A DNA stretch of 19,145 nucleotides. Origin: Spirochaetia bacterium UBA5550. GTDB taxonomy: Bacteria > Spirochaetota > UBA4802 > UBA5550. The notes below the pieces were generated by a model. It did not search any database and was not told the origin of the DNA. It saw nothing but the letters and a program-made list of their open reading frames with translations. Of this stretch, positions 1-7,647 are shown piece by piece; the first letter of the stretch is position 1; each line of letters opens with the position of its first letter. The translations under genes were made by a program, and so were the position numbers. The DNA lies in NCBI GenBank assembly GCA_002425885.1, contig DINC01000372.1:1-19145 (forward strand), written 5' to 3'.

Positions 1-1
1 A

Positions 2-358
2 ACATCATTAATATTTTCTGTTATTTATTATATCGTTCTACCTTTTATAGAGGGAACACATTCGTTAGAGTGGAGTAGAAATGTAATAAAACCGGTAGAC
101 AGTCTACTTGATTGTATTTACTTCAGCATAACTTCACAGGCGACAGTGGGATATGGAGATATTGTACCGAAGTCCGCAGGCGGTAAGGTAGTAACAATAA
201 TTCAGGTTATATTCGGGTATTTTTATATTGCATTCACAGTAGCATTTTTTACGGCAAAAAAAATCTTAAATTCTGACAAGTTTAATTCATTCCTGATTAG
301 TTATAGCGGCTTTTCTCCTCAAAAACAAACTGAAAGCATAAAGAAGGAGGTGCATTAA
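2..358 (+). CDS. Two-TM potassium channel, C-terminal part (5' end outside window)
   Basis: The frame is open from the first bases of the window, so the gene starts upstream. The visible part encodes an outer or pore-proximal hydrophobic segment (SLIFSVIYYIVLPF), a pore helix and the canonical K+ selectivity filter TVGYGD (143-160), then an inner helix (VVTIIQVIFGYFYIAFTVAFF) and a short basic tail. This is the Ion_trans_2 architecture, in which four subunits form a K+-selective pore in the inner membrane. No RCK or cyclic-nucleotide domain follows the inner helix, because the protein stops about 30 residues later. The next gene, a Kef-type K+/H+ antiporter, starts 2 bases after the stop, and its ribosome binding site lies inside this gene, so the two are probably co-transcribed. 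What the missing N-terminus contains is unknown. Confidence 0.85.
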   Translation, partial: TSLIFSVIYYIVLPFIEGTHSLEWSRNVIKPVDSLLDCIYFSITSQATVGYGDIVPKSAGGKVVTIIQVIFGYFYIAFTVAFFTAKKILNSDKFNSFLISYSGFSPQKQTESIKKEVH

Positions 359-360
359 TC

Positions 361-2205
361 TTGTCTGTTAGATTAATATTCAGTAAAATCTGTTATTTTC
401 TGTTTTTTATTTTGGTGTCCTGCCCGGTATCGGTTATGGCATCTGATAACGGCGGAGATCATAGTACTGTTGTAAGCAGTGTGGGTATAGCCATTCTCGC
501 TGCCACAGTAACCGCCTACATCGGGCATGTATTCAAGCAGCCTCTCCTGCTTATGTATATAGCTGCAGGTATTTTAATAGGCCCGAAGATCGGACTTGGG
601 CTTGTTGAGAAGATGAGCGATATTGAAACCATATCGCATTTCGGACTCATCCTGCTCCTTTTTCTTATTGGTCTTGAGATTGATATTAAGAAACTTAAGG
701 AGTCGGGAAAATCACTAATCTTTAGTGGCCTTTTCCAGTTTCCCATTACACTGGCTCTGGGTCTCGGTTTCTTCCTCCTGCTGGGATATGCTTCCGGTAA
801 CGGAAAGTATGATCTTCTTTATCTTGCGGCATGCTGCGGACTCAGCAGTACTGCTATTGTTGTTAAGCTCCTTTACGGAAAATTTGAGCTTGATACGCTT
901 GCAGGGAGGATAACTCTCGGCATTCTTGTTTTCCAGGATATATGGGCAATTATACTTCTCGGTATTCAGCCGAATCTCTCCAACCCGGACATTGTGCAGA
1001 TACTTCTCTCTTTCGGTAAAGGGTTTCTCCTTGTTTTTCTAAGTATGATGATCAGCAAGTATATACTTCCGAGAATTTTTAAAACAATAGCAAAGGTTCC
1101 GGAACTTGTTCTTGTCTCCTCCCTGGGGTGGTGTTTCCTTGTCTGCGGCATGGCTTCATGGTTTAACCTCTCCCTTGAGATGGGTGCTCTTATTGCAGGT
1201 GTTGCGATTTCCACGTTCCCTTACAACCTTGACGTTATAGCAAAGGTTGTTAATATACGGGATTTTTTTGTTACACTCTTCTTTGTGTCACTTGGGATGC
1301 AGATACCGAATCCCTTTGATAATACAGGTATTCTCATGGTAGCAGGACTTGCTTCGGTTTTTCTTGTGATTTCAAGGTTCCTTTCAATTTTCCCGATACT
1401 TTATTCACTTAAAAACGGACTCAGGGTGAGCCTTCTCACATCAATCAACCTGTCGCAGATAAGTGAATTTTCACTGGTTATCGCGTCACTTGGAGTAGCC
1501 GCAGGGCATATAAGCATTGATACTATGTCTGCAATTATATTTGTATTTGTTATTACATCAATAGTTTCAACTTACATGATTAAGTATAATAACTCAATTC
1601 AGAAATCGATTTCAGCTGTTATGAAAAAGATAGGAGTGAAGGACATTGAAGGTGTGGAGGAGGAGGCCGCAGAGTCAGAGGGCAAAGAGATAGCTATTCT
1701 CGGTTTTCACAGGATGGCCAGCTCCTTCCTTCATGAAATAATTGAATCTGTAAATAATGATGAAAGCGGATCTCTTAAAGATAAGCTTGTTGTGGTGGAT
1801 TTTAATCCGGAGGTACATGAATCTCTTCAAAGCCTTGGTGTAAGAGTGGTTTATGGGGATATCAGCCATATTGATACGCTTCACCACGCAGGTATCCATG
1901 ATGTTAAGATTGTGATATCCACAATTCCCGATACCATACTTGTGGGAACAGACAACCTTAAGATAATCAGACAGATGAAAGATCTCTGCCCGCACGCGAA
2001 AGTTATAGTTACGGCAGAGAGTATTGAGCGCGCACTGAAGATGTATGCTGAAGGTGCAGATTATGTTTTTATACCGAGAATACTTGCTGCAAAAAACCTG
2101 AAAGAGATGGTTAGCCTGATTATTAATAATAAAGAAAAGGATATCTCTAAAATTGTGTCAGGCGAGATTGACATGCTTCAGGCAAGATATGAGATTATAA
2201 AGTAA
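361..2205 (+). CDS. CPA2-family K+/H+ antiporter with C-terminal TrkA-N (RCK) domain, Kef-like
   Basis: 614-residue inner-membrane monovalent cation:proton antiporter. The start is TTG, chosen because AAGGAGG (344-350) sits 10 bases upstream; the first in-frame ATG is codon 26 and would remove a hydrophobic leader. Residues about 1-28 look like a signal peptide or an extra N-terminal helix. Residues 35-410 carry the CPA2 core: AAGILIGP (68-75), FLIGLEID (101-108), SSTAIVVKLL (162-171), the FQDIW stretch with Q192 and D193 corresponding to the functional Asp region of KefC, and SQISEFSLV (365-373). A charged linker (about 420-441) leads to a TrkA-N fold at 442-585, with VVVDFNPE ending in the usual acidic residue and a conserved YGD (498-500). 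The dinucleotide loop is degenerate: GFHRMA instead of GxGxxG. It likely exchanges K+ (or Na+) for H+ under nucleotide control. It is probably in one operon with the upstream K+ channel. Confidence 0.9.
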   Translation: MSVRLIFSKICYFLFFILVSCPVSVMASDNGGDHSTVVSSVGIAILAATVTAYIGHVFKQPLLLMYIAAGILIGPKIGLGLVEKMSDIETISHFGLILLLFLIGLEIDIKKLKESGKSLIFSGLFQFPITLALGLGFFLLLGYASGNGKYDLLYLAACCGLSSTAIVVKLLYGKFELDTLAGRITLGILVFQDIWAIILLGIQPNLSNPDIVQILLSFGKGFLLVFLSMMISKYILPRIFKTIAKVPELVLVSSLGWCFLVCGMASWFNLSLEMGALIAGVAISTFPYNLDVIAKVVNIRDFFVTLFFVSLGMQIPNPFDNTGILMVAGLASVFLVISRFLSIFPILYSLKNGLRVSLLTSINLSQISEFSLVIASLGVAAGHISIDTMSAIIFVFVITSIVSTYMIKYNNSIQKSISAVMKKIGVKDIEGVEEEAAESEGKEIAILGFHRMASSFLHEIIESVNNDESGSLKDKLVVVDFNPEVHESLQSLGVRVVYGDISHIDTLHHAGIHDVKIVISTIPDTILVGTDNLKIIRQMKDLCPHAKVIVTAESIERALKMYAEGADYVFIPRILAAKNLKEMVSLIINNKEKDISKIVSGEIDMLQARYEIIK

Positions 2206-2219
2206 ATAAATGATTATTT

Positions 2220-3101
2220 TCAGGAATCCTGTGACTCCCTGATCACCAGGGCATCACAGGATAGTACTGAAACTATACGTTTGGCTATACTCTCGAAAAA
2301 ATATGACGCCACCGGATTTCTTTTCCGTGACCCCATAATTACAAGGTCTGTTGATGAGTTATCCACAAACTCCTGCACAAGCGGCGCAGGTTTTCCCCAT
2401 TCAATAATGATATTGATTCTTTCCCTGTCGTGGGGGGAGAGGCCTGCGGAATCAATGAAAGCGTTAAAATCCCTCTGGGCATTAATTTTTATCTGCTCAT
2501 GGAAGGCATTATGGCCGTCAAGAGCATGTGATCCATAAGCCTCTTCAGCGAAGAGTATATCAATCTTCCGGTCTTTGAATATCGTAAGGGCAGTCTTTAT
2601 AGCCCCTGCTGAAACACCGGATATATCGGACGCGGCAAGTATTTTGCTGTAGGGTCTGCTCATCCTGTCTGTTACTATGAGCATTGAAATATCTGAACGC
2701 CTCAGCAGCCTGTTTACTGTTTTACCAAGGGTGTGGTGACCCAGCATTACATCACGGGCTACTCCGCAGATTATAAGATCGCACTTTTCTTTAGATGCGG
2801 TTTCAAGGATGATATCAGCTGTGTCCCCTTTCTTTATTATTATATTAATTCTGCCTGAATTATCAGGGAGAAATTCCTTCAGTTCATGACGCGCTTTCTC
2901 TGCGAGTTTATCAGCGTAACTGTGGGTGCTTATCAGACGTTTGCGGTAGAATGTGCGGAATTCATTGGATGGCTCAATAACATGAAGAATAATCAGTTCA
3001 GCGTCGAACTGCTTCATAAGCTGCAGGGCTCTGTCGAGTGCCCGGTCACACCTTGCACTGAAGTCCGTTGCCAGTAGAAGTTTTACCGGAGGAACTGCCA
3101 T
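2220..3101 (-). CDS. Universal stress protein with two tandem USP domains
   Basis: 293 residues forming two UspA-type alpha/beta domains, about 5-145 and 150-290. Each begins with the typical strand and following acidic residue (VKLLLATDFS at 6-15; YSKILAASDIS at 151-161) and ends with the strand pattern that follows the nucleotide loop. Domain 1 has G113 and G121 with HHTLGKTVNRLLRR, a recognisable relative of the G-2x-G-9x-G(S/T) ATP-binding loop. Domain 2 has MGSRKRNP followed by FFESIAKRIV, where the late Gly of the loop is replaced. The protein is cytoplasmic, with no signal peptide. The start ATG is preceded by AAAGGTGA at good spacing. It lies 39 bases downstream of the CPA1-type antiporter on the same strand, so it is probably in the same operon. 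Tandem USPs often accompany membrane transporters, and a regulatory role over the antiporter is an inference. Confidence 0.9.
   Translation of the reverse strand: MAVPPVKLLLATDFSARCDRALDRALQLMKQFDAELIILHVIEPSNEFRTFYRKRLISTHSYADKLAEKARHELKEFLPDNSGRINIIIKKGDTADIILETASKEKCDLIICGVARDVMLGHHTLGKTVNRLLRRSDISMLIVTDRMSRPYSKILAASDISGVSAGAIKTALTIFKDRKIDILFAEEAYGSHALDGHNAFHEQIKINAQRDFNAFIDSAGLSPHDRERINIIIEWGKPAPLVQEFVDNSSTDLVIMGSRKRNPVASYFFESIAKRIVSVLSCDALVIRESQDS
2226..2262. terminator. Strong inverted repeat at the convergent 3' ends; possible bidirectional terminator
   Basis: ATCCTGTGA (2226-2234) pairs perfectly with TCACAGGAT (2254-2262). Inside it, CCCTG (2237-2241) pairs with CAGGG (2247-2251) around a 5-base loop, leaving a 2x2 internal loop. 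The hairpin lies within the last codons of the universal stress protein gene and just beyond the stop of the antiporter gene. A 14-bp stem is unlikely by chance. However, no long T-tract follows on either strand, so Rho-independent termination is not certain; mRNA 3'-end stabilisation is an alternative. Confidence 0.45.
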
Positions 3102-3140
3102 AGTTTCACCTTTCCCTTTTTAATGAAGATTAATACAGCA

Positions 3141-4598
3141 CTATTGCCGACTGAAGCAGCTTAGAATCTTAATTGTTACTTTTTTTACATCCTTCTGGCT
3201 CACCAACACTGAGAGAATATCTCCCGGTGTAACTACAGTTGAACCTCTCGGGGCTATTATTATATTATCTCTGTTTACCATAGTTATTGTCACGCCCGCG
3301 GGGAGGCCCATGTCTGATATCCGGCATGCGCCTGTATAAACATCATTATCTATAAATATCTGTATCAGTTCATAATCAGTTTCATGAACTGTAACGAGTT
3401 CCATTGTCTGTCTGGGTTTCTCACGGTTTTTTCTGCTCAGCTTTAAAATATCAGCAAGTTTCCCTATTGTTGTACCCTGGATTAGAATAGATAGAGTTAC
3501 AGCAAAGAATACTATATTGAAGATCTGATGGCCGTTATCAATTCCTGCTGCGGCAGGATAGGTCGCCAGAACAATTGGAACAGCTCCCCTTAATCCGCTC
3601 CAGCTTATGAAGACTTTTTCCTTAAGAGAAAAACCGGAAAATGCTGTGCATATAAAAACTGCAGCAGGGCGCCCGATTAATGTGAAAATCAGAAAGAGAA
3701 TAAGTCCAGGTACAAGAACTTCAGAGAGCTGTTTCGGAAAGACAAGAAGGCCCAGCAGAATAAAGAGGCCCACATTTGCTATAAAAGAGAGAATCTCTGT
3801 AAAAGATGAAATCCCGCTTTTGAAAGGGATTTTTTTATTCCCCATAATATATCCGGTGAAAAAAACAGAGATGATACCACTCGCCTTTGAAATGTCAGCT
3901 ATACCGAAACTGAAGAGAATTACACCAATGAGAAAAACATAGTAATAACCTATATCTATGTTCCTGATTTTATTGAAGCACCAGATAGCTGCTTTGCCGG
4001 ATAACATTCCGAAAACTACACCACCGCCAAGCTGCCAGGTAAAAAGGAGAATGGACTCAGAAGTCTCTATCCCTGCGCCTGCGGCGATTTTAATTATAAA
4101 GCTTACAAGAATAATCGCCATGGGGTCATTCGCTGCGGATTCAATCTCGGTGACAGATGCAACTTTTTTGCTGATTGATCTTGTTCTGAGAATTGAAAAA
4201 ACAGCAGCAGCATCTGTTGATGAAATTATCGCGCAGAGAAGAAATGAATTTATGAATGTCCATCCGCTGAAATAATAGAAAATCATCGCGGATATAATTG
4301 CAGTGAGAAAAACCCCTGCTGTGGCAAGGAGCATTGCAGGTTTTGCCACAGGCCTGAAATTATGCGTTTTAGTGCCGTAACCTCCGGCAAAGAGAATGAA
4401 TATCAGAGCAATATTAGCCGCGCTGCTGGTTAAAACTGCATCATCAAAATAAATTAATCCGGTTACATCACTTCCGAAAATTATCCCTATGGCAAGGGCT
4501 ATAATAATGAGAGGGACATTCAGCTTTGTGGATACCCTGGCAATAAAGACCATGAAAAGAAGGATAACAGAAATAATCAGCAGAATAGGCTGTCCCAT
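3141..4598 (-). CDS. CPA1-family K+(Na+)/H+ antiporter, NhaP2/CvrA-like, with RCK_C domain
   Basis: 485-residue inner-membrane antiporter with about a dozen hydrophobic segments. CPA1 signatures are clear: SSTDAAAVFSILR (126-138), EIESAANDPMAI (151-162) with the Asn-Asp pair (N157, D158) of the ion site, and SWSGLRGAVPIVLA (332-345). Residues about 400-470 form a TrkA-C/RCK_C-like domain (CRISDMGLPAGVTITMVNR and a following PGDILSVLV strand), as in NhaP2 (CvrA) of enterobacteria. NhaP2 is longer, with an extra C-terminal domain absent here. NhaP2-type proteins export K+ in exchange for H+ at high internal K+; Na+ cannot be excluded. GAGGT precedes the ATG. It is the first gene of a probable two-gene operon with the tandem USP gene, and a promoter and palindrome lie upstream at 4666-4718. 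Confidence 0.9.
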   Translation of the reverse strand: MGQPILLIISVILLFMVFIARVSTKLNVPLIIIALAIGIIFGSDVTGLIYFDDAVLTSSAANIALIFILFAGGYGTKTHNFRPVAKPAMLLATAGVFLTAIISAMIFYYFSGWTFINSFLLCAIISSTDAAAVFSILRTRSISKKVASVTEIESAANDPMAIILVSFIIKIAAGAGIETSESILLFTWQLGGGVVFGMLSGKAAIWCFNKIRNIDIGYYYVFLIGVILFSFGIADISKASGIISVFFTGYIMGNKKIPFKSGISSFTEILSFIANVGLFILLGLLVFPKQLSEVLVPGLILFLIFTLIGRPAAVFICTAFSGFSLKEKVFISWSGLRGAVPIVLATYPAAAGIDNGHQIFNIVFFAVTLSILIQGTTIGKLADILKLSRKNREKPRQTMELVTVHETDYELIQIFIDNDVYTGACRISDMGLPAGVTITMVNRDNIIIAPRGSTVVTPGDILSVLVSQKDVKKVTIKILSCFSRQ

Positions 4599-4665
4599 TT
4601 TACCTCATACAAAGAATAGTTCTTTTAAGGATGCTCTCAGATCAAAATGAAATGGACTTGTAAAA

Positions 4666-4718
4666 AATCAGCTGATTAAGATTATTCAATAATATAAAAA
4701 GATGTAAAGCATTTTACA
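4666..4718 (-). promoter_or_regulatory. Predicted promoter with a 12-bp palindrome at the start site, upstream of the antiporter-USP operon
   Basis: On the minus strand, TTTACA (complement of 4703-4708; 5 of 6 to -35) is followed after 16 bases by AATAAT (complement of 4681-4686; 5 of 6 to -10). The perfect palindrome AATCAGCTGATT (4666-4677) covers the expected transcription start. The -35 box itself is half of a second inverted repeat, TGTAAA-GCAT-TTTACA (4703-4718). The arrangement fits an operator-controlled promoter, but the regulator is unknown. The palindrome is seen directly; its function is inferred. Confidence 0.4.
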
Positions 4719-4729
4719 CCTGTTCTGTT

Positions 4730-5146
4730 TCAGTAATTTACCTGTAATGTGTCAGCCTCAAGTCGATCCCTGTGCTCATCTGCATAGAGAATATGGTTTT
4801 TCTCCTCCAGCAGCCATGCTTCATTGATGTTGTTATGCGCAGCGACAGATAGCAGCCATTTCTCTTCAGCGGGATGTATTTCATTATCGGATGCTGCAAG
4901 CAGAAGTCCGTCTTTAAGAAATTTTTCGGCAATTTCAGGGGAGGAGAATTCCGGTGGTGTAACAGTAATATATTTATTGTCGAGTATCTCATGGATTGCG
5001 TTTTCTATAAATGATTTTTCAAAACCGAGATTTAGCCCGACACGTGTCATCAGTTCATATTCCTTTTCAGAAATTTTTCTGTCTTTCCGGATAAGGAGAA
5101 GCAACCCTTTCAGATAACTGCTTGCATCAAGAACTGATATTTTCAT
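4730..5146 (-). CDS. Small TerB-like cytoplasmic helical protein
   Basis: 138 residues, no signal peptide, predicted mostly helical. The sequence contains two similar helical units with the pattern acidic-x-I-x-x-x-E-x-x-x-L: IRKDRKISEKEYELMTRVG and LAASDNEIHPAEEKWLLSVA. This duplicated pattern is that of TerB-like (tellurite-resistance/DjlA N-terminal-like) domains, whose biochemical role is poorly known. The start was placed at the second of two nearby ATGs: GAGG (complement of 5153-5156) is 6 bases from it but touches the first ATG at 5152, which would add Met-Gln. The gene runs toward the antiporter operon on the same strand but ends 131 bases before it, with a separate promoter candidate between. 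Divergent from the DUF167-nfo pair. The family assignment rests on pattern recall and is moderate. Confidence 0.7.
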   Translation of the reverse strand: MKISVLDASSYLKGLLLLIRKDRKISEKEYELMTRVGLNLGFEKSFIENAIHEILDNKYITVTPPEFSSPEIAEKFLKDGLLLAASDNEIHPAEEKWLLSVAAHNNINEAWLLEEKNHILYADEHRDRLEADTLQVNY

Positions 5147-5165
5147 TTGCATCCTCGCAGGTTTA

Positions 5166-5194
5166 ATTATAATATTTTAATTTCTGAGTATGAA
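5166..5194 (-). promoter_or_regulatory. Candidate sigma70-type promoter for the TerB-like gene
   Basis: On the minus strand, TTCATA (complement of 5189-5194, 4 of 6) is separated by 17 bases from a perfect TATAAT (complement of 5166-5171). The implied 5' leader would be only about 13 bases but still long enough to include the GAGG ribosome binding site. The surroundings are very AT-rich, so chance matches are likely. Confidence 0.3.
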
Positions 5195-5273
5195 TAACGA
5201 ATGTTGTTACAAAATACGGTGAATTTAAAAAGAGAGGTACAGGTTTAAAAATAATTTCTCAGATAATTTTTTA

Positions 5274-5585
5274 ATGGAAATCTTCCACCTTATCTCTGAA
5301 AAATGTCCCATGGAAAAAAATGCGGTTTTTGACATTACGGTAAATCCGAAATCCTCAAAAAGCGAAGCTGTAATTGACAGCAGCGGAGGAATCAGGGTTT
5401 ATCTTAACTCCCCCCCTGTTGACGGAAAGGCGAATAAAGAGTGCATTGAGGTGCTATCGAAAAAGCTTAAAACAGCAAAGTCTAACATCTCCATTGAAAA
5501 AGGGGAACAGGGGAGACACAAGAGAATCGCGGTTTCAGGGATGTCGATGGATGAAGTGATGCAGAAGATTAAAGGTGATAAATGA
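5274..5585 (+). CDS. UPF0235/DUF167 family protein (YggU-like)
   Basis: 103 residues from the first ATG, or 91 from the internal ATG at 5310. Neither has a clear ribosome binding site, and the family's usual length (about 95-100) does not decide between them. The DUF167 hallmarks are present: VNPKSSKSEA near the N-terminus, then IRVYLNSPPVDGKANKE, then ISIEKGEQGRHKRIAVSG. These match the conserved lysine- and glycine-rich loops of E. coli YggU, a small cytoplasmic alpha/beta protein without a settled function. The stop codon overlaps the start of endonuclease IV (ATGA), and the AAAGGTGA site serving nfo (5571-5578) lies inside this gene, so the two are translationally coupled. Confidence 0.85.
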   Translation: MEIFHLISEKCPMEKNAVFDITVNPKSSKSEAVIDSSGGIRVYLNSPPVDGKANKECIEVLSKKLKTAKSNISIEKGEQGRHKRIAVSGMSMDEVMQKIKGDK

Positions 5586-6427
5586 AGAAGAGACTCGGTT
5601 TCCACCTCTCGGCAGCAGGTGGAGTATATAACGCAATAGATGAAGCGGCAGAGCTGGGGATAAATGCTCTGCAGATATTTACAAAGAATTCAAACAGGTG
5701 GACAGCTCCCCCCTTAAAAGAGAGTGACATCAAACTATTCCATGAAAAATGGAGAGCCATTGGTGATCTCTCAATCATCTCCCACACCGGCTATCTGATA
5801 AACCTGGCGGGTGAGGGTGAAAACCTGGAGAAGTCGAAGATCCTGATGCGCGATGAGATTTTTCGTGCTCATCTGCTTGGGATTAAATACCTGGTGCTTC
5901 ACCCCGGCAATCATAAAGAGCGGGGAGTTGAAGCAGGGATAAAGTCCGTTGCGGAAAATCTTGATGAAATTTTTTCAGAGGACGAAACTGAAGTTGTGGT
6001 GCTCCTTGAGACTACAGCAGGGCAGGGATCGTCGGTGGGCCACAGGTTTGAGCATATCAGGGATATTATAGCAGCGTGTAAATACAGCTCACGGCTCGGG
6101 GTCTGCCTTGACACCTGCCATATCTTTGCTGCTGGTTACGATATATCCACTCCGGAAGGTTACGTGTCCACTATGGATGAGTTTGACCGGAATATAGGTT
6201 TTAACAGGCTGAAGCTCTTCCACTTCAATGATTCGAAGAAGGGTGCCGGGTCAAAGGTGGAAAGGCACGAGCATATAGGGCTGGGCGCAATAGGGAGTAC
6301 AGGCCTCTCTCTCCTCCTGAATGATGAAAGGTTTGACCATATAGATTATATTTTAGAAACACCTGTTGATGATGTGAGGGATGACAGGGATAATCTTGAA
6401 GTTGTACAGGGTATGCTTGTCTCTTAA
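5582..6427 (+). CDS. nfo: Endonuclease IV (AP endonuclease, tri-zinc TIM barrel)
   Basis: 281 residues, the normal length of Nfo. The enzyme cleaves the phosphodiester 5' of abasic sites and removes 3' blocking groups in base excision repair, acting in the cytoplasm. The family blocks appear in order: GFHLSAAGGVYNAI (6-19), ISHTGYLINLA (66-76), VLHPGNH (105-111), LLETTAGQGSSVG (141-153), CLDTCHIFAAGYD (175-187), LFHFNDSKKGAGS (212-224), RHEHIGLGAIG (228-238), ILETP (257-261). By comparison with E. coli Nfo the metal ligands are H68, H107, E143, D177, H180, H214, H229 and E259. The remaining ligand position, Asp229 in E. coli, is Glu227 here (codon GAA), a conservative but notable change. The start overlaps the DUF167 stop by 4 bases, with AAAGGTGA at 5571-5578. 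Confidence 0.97.
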   Translation: MKKRLGFHLSAAGGVYNAIDEAAELGINALQIFTKNSNRWTAPPLKESDIKLFHEKWRAIGDLSIISHTGYLINLAGEGENLEKSKILMRDEIFRAHLLGIKYLVLHPGNHKERGVEAGIKSVAENLDEIFSEDETEVVVLLETTAGQGSSVGHRFEHIRDIIAACKYSSRLGVCLDTCHIFAAGYDISTPEGYVSTMDEFDRNIGFNRLKLFHFNDSKKGAGSKVERHEHIGLGAIGSTGLSLLLNDERFDHIDYILETPVDDVRDDRDNLEVVQGMLVS

Positions 6428-6461
6428 CTTAATTTCATCGGGAGAGAGGATGATCTTTAAT

Positions 6462-7580
6462 TTAATCAATCCGGGTTTTAAAAAATTGTGACAAAAAGTT
6501 ATCTGCTTTATCAGAGGGGAGAGGTTTTGAGAATAGATACCCCTGCCCGTAATCGCAGCCGCATTCTTTAAGAATTTCAATATGCGACTCGTCATCAACT
6601 CCTTCAGCCACAACCTTGAGCCCCAGGTTATGCGCAAGGCTCACCAGAGATTTTACAAGTGTCTCACTCTGCTCGTCAATGTGCATCCATTTTACAAAGG
6701 ACTGGTCGATTTTAATAATATCAACAGGGAAGTGCATGAGGTAACTGAGCGATGAATACCCTGTTCCAAAATCATCCATGTAAAGAGTAAACTTTTTTGA
6801 ACGGAGCTCCAGCAGTGAAATATTGGCTGACTCCATATCCTCCATAAATGCACTTTCAGTAAGTTCAAACCCGATGTCATGAAAATCGATGCTGTATTTA
6901 TCAATAATTTCAAAAATGTGAGATGTCAGTTGAGGGTGAATAAACTGTCTTGCCGAGAGGTTGATATTAATTCGTAATGGCGTATCAAGAATGAATTTTG
7001 TTTTCCAGTATTCAATCTGGCGGCAAACCTCTTCGATTATCCATAATCCCAGGGGGAAGATGATCGCCGAATTCTCAGCAACTGTAATAAAATCCCCGGG
7101 AGGGATAAGCCCCTTTTCCGGGTGTTCTATTCTTATCAGTGATTCAAAACCTGATGGCCTACCTGTTTCAAGCAGGATCACCGGCTGGTAGTGGAGCCTG
7201 AACCAGTTATTATCAAGAGCTTCCCATAGAAAATCCTCAATCTCTCTTGTGTGAACATTTTTACCGTTGTCTCTGAAATGGAGTCCCTGGGCTTCTGATT
7301 TTTTTTTAATGAGTTTTTTTACAATTTTGTTCTGAGCGAGGATGTTAAGAATAAGGGAGCCGGTAAAATCTGATATTTTTGAGGTATCCTTTTTCTCGGC
7401 ATCAGTTTCATTTAAAAAATCAATTTCAGTAATGTCAGGTTCAGCAAATAAAGGTATGTACTTCTCCCTATCAAAGAGGTGCTTAATTTCATTAACAATA
7501 GAGGCGCTCAGGCCGATGAAGAGTATCTTTTTAGGTTCCATAAACAGGATTAAATATAATGAAAACCGGAGAATTTGCAT
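6462..7580 (-). CDS. EAL-domain cyclic-di-GMP phosphodiesterase with truncated receiver-like N-terminus
   Basis: 372 residues. Residues about 112-368 are an EAL domain that hydrolyses c-di-GMP to pGpG. Expected catalytic and metal-binding residues are present: E146 in GFESLIR, N207 in NINLS, E239 in FELTES, D269-D270 in MDDFGTGYSS, K290 in IIKID and E326 in VVAEGVD, plus GQGYLFSKPLP (345-355). It should therefore be active, although the signature triplet reads ESL. There is no GGDEF partner domain. Residues about 16-48 (KKILFIGLSASIVNEIKHLF and onward) resemble the first strand and helix of a response-regulator receiver, but the acidic pair is replaced by Gly-Leu and the rest of the fold is not recognisable. 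An alternative start is Met14 (ATG at 7539-7541); neither start has a good ribosome binding site. Convergent with nfo, 34 bases apart. Confidence 0.93.
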   Translation of the reverse strand: MQILRFSLYLILFMEPKKILFIGLSASIVNEIKHLFDREKYIPLFAEPDITEIDFLNETDAEKKDTSKISDFTGSLILNILAQNKIVKKLIKKKSEAQGLHFRDNGKNVHTREIEDFLWEALDNNWFRLHYQPVILLETGRPSGFESLIRIEHPEKGLIPPGDFITVAENSAIIFPLGLWIIEEVCRQIEYWKTKFILDTPLRININLSARQFIHPQLTSHIFEIIDKYSIDFHDIGFELTESAFMEDMESANISLLELRSKKFTLYMDDFGTGYSSLSYLMHFPVDIIKIDQSFVKWMHIDEQSETLVKSLVSLAHNLGLKVVAEGVDDESHIEILKECGCDYGQGYLFSKPLPSDKADNFLSQFFKTRID

Positions 7581-7647
7581 AGAAAATTAATTAAGTTTAA
7601 ATTAATTGGTTGTTTTGGCATATTATTTGTTGCATTAAGTCTTTATT

